From JAITWN01 sp964437335 (GTDB lineage: Bacteria; Pseudomonadota; Gammaproteobacteria; SZUA-140): 8,152 bases of DNA. Positions within the stretch are counted from its first letter, which is position 1. Each line of letters starts with the position of its first letter. Below are positions 5,797 to 8,152 of this stretch, one piece after another. Under the pieces are notes generated by a model, which saw nothing but the letters and a program-made list of their open reading frames with translations, did not search any database and had not been told where the DNA came from. Made by a program: the position numbers and the translations under genes. The stretch lies in assembly GCA_964437335.1 (NCBI GenBank), contig CAYTGL010000072.1, positions 1 to 8,152 of the forward strand, read 5' to 3'.

Positions 5797-5862
5797 GCCC
5801 AACCATTGCTTCCAGCCGACCGGCCGCTAACGCGGTCGTCGGCTGAAGCTGGGTGGTTAGGT
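5797..5862 (+). other. attC recombination site 1
   Basis: The left R box is GCCCAAC (5797-5803, fits RYYYAAC). The right R box is GTTAGGT (5856-5862, fits GTTRRRY). Between them GCTTCCAGCCGAC (5808-5820) pairs with GTCGGCTGAAGC (5838-5849) over 12 bp with a single unpaired extra C. An extrahelical base of that kind is the hallmark by which integrase selects the attC bottom strand. A smaller inverted repeat, CGACCG/CGGTCG, lies at the top of the hairpin. The 66-bp length is normal. Recombination would occur between 5856 and 5857. The site separates the two lipoprotein genes. Confidence 0.85.
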
Positions 5863-6409
5863 GCCTACTAAGGAGAGTTCATGAAAATAATAATAACTAC
5901 GGTGATGCTGATCGCGCTTTTGGCCGGGTGTGACCAAATATCATCGCCAAAAAACTACGATGATTGCATTCTTAAAAATATGAAAGGTGTCGATAGCAAA
6001 CTGGGGGTAGTCCAAGTCCTTGATTCATGCAGGAAAAAATTTCCAGAAGGTTCAGAATATAAGCACAAAGAGCGAGAGTTGGGGTTATCAGAAATTATGG
6101 CATTAACTGGTCGGGCAAGGCTTAACTATGGCAATAGCTATAGCGGTAGCATTTACAATGGCAATGAAGACACCACGATAACCTCCATAAAGATTGAAGT
6201 TACTGCTAAAAACGGAGATCAAGAAGTATCTCGTAAATACCAAATAAATATAAAAATACCACCGCTTACGACATCGGATTTTAGTTTTGACATCATAGTT
6301 GGTGATATAGGTTCAGAATACTCTTGGGGTATAGTCGGCGGAAAAGGCTTCAAATAGCTCTATGCCTAACAGGCGCTGTTTCGCTCCAAATTTGCCGCAG
6401 AGCGCGGTG
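5857..6409 (+). mobile_element. Complete integron gene cassette carrying the 158-residue lipoprotein
   Basis: The interval from the cut point in attC site 1 to the cut point in attC site 2 holds one gene and its own attC, the definition of a cassette. The gene is much poorer in G+C than lpdA or hipA, which suggests recent arrival from another genome. No integrase gene is in the window, so mobility would depend on an integrase elsewhere. Confidence 0.65.
5881..6357 (+). CDS. Cassette-borne lipoprotein, 158 residues
   Basis: The signal peptide MKIIITTVMLIALLAGC has lipobox LAGC with C17 lipidated. Asp at +2 (CDQ) is the inner-membrane retention signal in the E. coli Lol rule, unlike the Ala of the neighbouring cassette lipoprotein. 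The mature protein starts with a short Cys-containing region, YDDCILKNMKGVDS to CRKKFP, where C29 and C50 could form a disulfide around a helical hairpin. From about residue 75 a beta-rich part follows (LNYGNSYSGSIYNGN, then ITSIKIEVTAKNG), possibly an Ig-like sandwich. The family function is unknown to me. AAGGAG lies five bases before the ATG. The start is 25 bases after attC site 1 and the stop 6 bases before attC site 2. Codon use is strongly A/T-rich (20 G/C of 60 bases from 5941), unlike its chromosomal neighbours. Confidence 0.88.
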   Translation: MKIIITTVMLIALLAGCDQISSPKNYDDCILKNMKGVDSKLGVVQVLDSCRKKFPEGSEYKHKERELGLSEIMALTGRARLNYGNSYSGSIYNGNEDTTITSIKIEVTAKNGDQEVSRKYQINIKIPPLTTSDFSFDIIVGDIGSEYSWGIVGGKGFK

Positions 6410-6415
6410 TTGGGC
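6364..6415 (+). other. attC recombination site 2
   Basis: The left R box GCCTAAC (6364-6370) fits RYYYAAC and the right R box GTTGGGC (6409-6415) fits GTTRRRY. The outer arms pair well (GCCTAACA against TGTTGGGC), and an inner GCGCT/AGCGC pairing is offset by extra bases. At 52 bp it is slightly shorter than usual attC sites, so this is less certain than site 1. It sits directly after the 158-residue lipoprotein gene as expected. Confidence 0.65.
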
Positions 6416-6418
6416 CTC

Positions 6419-6571
6419 ATGAAAGGAAGTTATGGGAGCGATCTTTAAGGCACCCCATTCATCGCTTACTTCGTCGACGGGCTATGGGATTTTGTCCTGT
6501 GCCTCGGCATCATCGCTGACAAGCTTGGTTTCATCGGAACGGAGGGGCTAAGGTTTAATCCTTCCTTTTAA
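6419..6571 (+). pseudogene. Broken small membrane-protein ORF after attC site 2
   Basis: An ATG four bases after the attC opens a frame that stops at codon 10 (TAA 6446-6448) and then runs 40 codons to TAA at 6569-6571. The second part contains FIAYFVDGLWDFVLCLGIIA, which reads like a real membrane helix. A second ATG at 6432, with AAGGAAG upstream, encodes MGAIFKAP in another frame. A one- or two-base indel near 6456 would join it to the FIAYFVDG frame. I infer a decayed cassette gene of about 48 residues. A sequencing error is also possible. No third attC follows it convincingly. Confidence 0.35.
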
Positions 6572-6601
6572 TAAAACTTCTCGCCGCTGCCATCTCGTTA
6601 G

Positions 6602-7603
6602 ATGACCACCGAACCGACAACCACCGCACACAGTTCTAAACTGCTCCTGTTGGCTGCGATTTGCATGCTGCTGCTCGGTATCTGGGTCGCGTTCTGGGCG
6701 GAGTCGGCACAGGAGATCGCGCAACCCCGGCCGCAGCCACCGGAGCTGTCCGTCGTCGACATCGCCGACCTGTTCATCCATCCGCTATGCCTCGATCGCG
6801 CGGAGGAGATCCGGCAGGGTGCCGGTTTCTGGTGTGATCCGGCGCTGGAGACGATCGAGGTCGCGGGTCGCCAAGGCAGAGCCAGGACATGGTACTGGGT
6901 CGATCGGCCGCGGGCAGATGAGGCTTGGAGTAATGGTTCGATCGGCTTTCGCCTCGCTAAACAGTGGTCCGAAGAGCAGGACAGTATCGAGTACGCGGTA
7001 CTCGAGGTCAGCGACCATGGCGGAGGCTCTGGTCGTTTTGCGCGCATCGAGGTTTTCGAGCGCAGAGCGGATGATCGCTATCGCGTGCTGCACCGAATTC
7101 ATGCCGGCGACCGCTGCAACGATGGCTATGCCGAGCTTGTCAGGATCGACGACGACACGATAGTCTACCGAACCGCCGCAACCGCGTTCCGTTTACTGAA
7201 CCCGATCGATAGAACAAACTGGCGCATGGTTAACCTGATAACGACGTTTGCAGGTAAAGACGACAAGGATATCGAGATTCCCGCAACCCTACTCGGCTGG
7301 CAGCCCTACAGCGATATCGCCAACTGCGCGATATGCTGTGCTGGCACCGTGGTCCATCGCCATGACCTGAACGGAGGGGGCGATGAAGTGATCAGCGTTG
7401 AGGTCTATGAAAACGCCTTCATCCATCAGACCAAAGTCGACTCGATCAATGCCTGCCTGCATGAGTGGTCCGAGGGGCGCGAATGGGGAAGCAGGGGGTC
7501 GATAGAGATAGGCGAGTGGAAAGAGGAACTAGTCAGACTCGGGGTTTTGTGCGGACAAGATCAAAGAGATGCTGATCGCGATGATTATTCTCCCCTCCAT
7601 TAA
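6602..7603 (+). CDS. Unrecognised envelope protein with one N-terminal membrane helix
   Basis: The 333-residue product has a short polar Thr-rich N-terminus, one hydrophobic helix (about 13-32, KLLLLAAICMLLLGIWVAF) and a Pro-rich linker (41-48), then about 285 residues expected in the periplasm. Eight cysteines lie outside the helix (C63, C78, C172, C242, C245, C246, C285, C317), an even number that would allow disulfides. NCAICCAG (241-248) is a Cys cluster that could also bind a metal. DLNGGGDEVISVEVY (255-269) resembles the Asp-rich FG-GAP/EF-type loop seen in secreted proteins, but one copy is not enough to assign a fold. I do not recognise the family. An in-frame TAG precedes the ATG directly, so translation cannot start earlier. 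There is no clear Shine-Dalgarno, and M22 is a later alternative. Base composition is between the cassette and the chromosome. No attC follows. Confidence 0.75.
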   Translation: MTTEPTTTAHSSKLLLLAAICMLLLGIWVAFWAESAQEIAQPRPQPPELSVVDIADLFIHPLCLDRAEEIRQGAGFWCDPALETIEVAGRQGRARTWYWVDRPRADEAWSNGSIGFRLAKQWSEEQDSIEYAVLEVSDHGGGSGRFARIEVFERRADDRYRVLHRIHAGDRCNDGYAELVRIDDDTIVYRTAATAFRLLNPIDRTNWRMVNLITTFAGKDDKDIEIPATLLGWQPYSDIANCAICCAGTVVHRHDLNGGGDEVISVEVYENAFIHQTKVDSINACLHEWSEGREWGSRGSIEIGEWKEELVRLGVLCGQDQRDADRDDYSPLH

Positions 7604-7674
7604 ATGAAACTTCTATTCCTAAGCTCGATATTCGGAAGCTGTAAAGAATTATTTAAGGTCAGCACCATATGGTC

Positions 7675-7703
7675 TTGACGCTATAACGCTCTATAGCTAT
7701 GAT
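7675..7703 (+). promoter_or_regulatory. Sigma70-like promoter of the toxin-antitoxin pair
   Basis: TTGACG (7675-7680), a 17-bp spacer and TATGAT (7698-7703) form a near-consensus promoter. It would start transcription around 7710, just before the GGAGGT Shine-Dalgarno at 7714-7719, so the leader is short. Confidence 0.75.
7680..7697. promoter_or_regulatory. Operator-like inverted repeat for autorepression
   Basis: GCTATA (7680-7685) and TATAGC (7692-7697) form a perfect inverted repeat around six bases that fills the promoter spacer. Ribbon-helix-helix antitoxins usually bind such palindromes over their own promoter. A further 10-bp palindrome, ACCATATGGT, is at 7664-7673. Confidence 0.55.
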
Positions 7704-7727
7704 GCTCGAATTTGGAGGTAACGCATC

Positions 7728-7964
7728 ATGAGCGAAGAAACCTCGAAGCGGGCTACAGTTTATTTTGAACCCGCACTGCATCAAGCCATCCGCCTGAAGG
7801 CGGCGCACACGCACAGATCCGTATCGGAAATCGTCAATGACGCCGTACGGTCGGCATTGCGGGAAGACGAAGAGGATCTCTCGGCATTCGAGGCGCGCAT
7901 CGCAGAGCCGGAGATGTCCTATGAAGCGCTGCTCAAGGATTTGAAGGCACATGGCAAGCTATGA
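7728..7964 (+). CDS. Ribbon-helix-helix (CopG/RelB-like) antitoxin
   Basis: The 78-residue protein has an N-terminal ribbon-helix-helix. The strand KRATVYFEP (residues 7-15) would lie in the DNA major groove, and the helices ALHQAIRLKAAHTHRS and VSEIVNDAVRSAL follow to about residue 44. The rest is acidic and ends in YEALLKDLKAHGKL, a helix typical of the toxin-wrapping part of antitoxins. It would repress its own promoter and neutralise the toxin. The ATG has a strong GGAGGT eight bases upstream. The toxin gene begins inside its last codons with a 14-base overlap, which is usual for type II pairs. The subfamily cannot be settled by eye. Confidence 0.88.
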   Translation: MSEETSKRATVYFEPALHQAIRLKAAHTHRSVSEIVNDAVRSALREDEEDLSAFEARIAEPEMSYEALLKDLKAHGKL

Positions 7965-8152
7965 GCTTGCCTTCAGGAAGTCAGTGGCCAAAGACCTGCG
8001 GGCGTTTCCGAAGCAGGATGTGAAACGGATCCTGCAGCGGATCCGCGCCCTTGCAGATGATCCCCGCCCTCCGGGTTGTGAAAAACTGTCGAGTCTCGAG
8101 CGCTATCGCGTCCGGCAGGGCGTCTATCGGATCGTTTACGAGATCAACGACG
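7951..8152 (+). CDS. RelE/ParE-family toxin, N-terminal part (cut by the window end)
   Basis: Sixty-seven codons are visible of a protein probably about 85-90 residues long. It starts MASYELAFRKSVAKDLRAFP with helix-helix region KQDVKRILQRIRALADDP, then the core strands CEKLSSLERYRVRQGVYRI and VYEIND. This pattern is that of RelE/ParE toxins; RelE members cleave mRNA in the ribosomal A site, whereas ParE members poison gyrase. The conserved Arg-rich strand (R51, R53, R55, R60) is present, but the C-terminal catalytic residues lie beyond the window, so the target cannot be chosen. The start at 7951 overlaps the antitoxin gene by 14 bases in another frame; the ATG at 7961 is out of frame. Confidence 0.9.
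   Translation, partial: MASYELAFRKSVAKDLRAFPKQDVKRILQRIRALADDPRPPGCEKLSSLERYRVRQGVYRIVYEIND

Noticed and set aside
5509..5802. Minus-strand ORF of 97 codons opposite the first cassette lipoprotein
   Set aside because: The plus-strand gene has a clear lipobox, a Shine-Dalgarno and a downstream attC; the reverse frame is its shadow.
6553..6603. Possible third attC with GTTTAAT and GTTAGAT just before the 333-residue gene
   Set aside because: The right box fits GTTRRRY, but the left box breaks the invariant AAC and the inner arms show no complementarity.
1..8152. CRISPR arrays, tRNA or rRNA genes, insertion sequence transposases
   Set aside because: No regularly spaced repeats, cloverleaf-like sequence or transposase reading frame was seen on either strand.

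Overview
The window looks like chromosomal DNA from a high-GC proteobacterium, most likely a gammaproteobacterium. The sucB(odhB)-lpdA order and the sequence types of these proteins, HipA and the Fur-type operator all fit, but nothing here fixes the genus. The left half is G+C-rich housekeeping-style DNA. The right half is accessory DNA with mixed composition; for example, the 60 bases from 5941 contain only 20 G/C.

Layout. (1) 1-1718, plus strand: the 3' end of the 2-oxoglutarate dehydrogenase E2 gene, followed 7 bp later by lpdA (E3). (2) 1754-2665, minus strand: a two-gene operon of an uncharacterised 92-residue protein and a stand-alone, nearly Cys-free ribosomal protein S4 resembling the cyanobacterial/plastid type. 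Its sigma70-like promoter (2700-2728) is overlapped by a near-consensus Fur box, so an alternative S4 appears to be controlled by iron. (3) 2769-4452, plus strand: hipBA, with HipB-operator-like sequences and a perfect 14-bp palindrome upstream. (4) 4505-5268, minus strand: a membrane-anchored thioredoxin-like protein whose cis-proline position is Ser, and a DUF2442 protein whose start lies inside what looks like the tail of a lost upstream gene. (5) 5281-5590: no convincing gene. (6) 5591-6571, plus strand: a short integron cassette stretch without a visible integrase. It holds two small lipoprotein genes, each followed by an attC-like site (5797-5862 and 6364-6415), then a broken small ORF. 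(7) 6602-7603, plus strand: an unrecognised envelope protein with one N-terminal membrane helix and eight cysteines outside it. (8) 7675 to the end, plus strand: a type II toxin-antitoxin pair (ribbon-helix-helix antitoxin, RelE/ParE-type toxin cut by the window edge) with its own promoter and operator-like inverted repeat.

The most interesting items are the Fur-box-controlled S4 paralog operon and the integrase-less lipoprotein cassettes. Two toxin-antitoxin loci (hipBA and the RelE-type pair), one on each side of the cassette stretch, support reading the region from about 2770 onward as a zone of repeated insertion. Nothing in the window proves a wholly new system.
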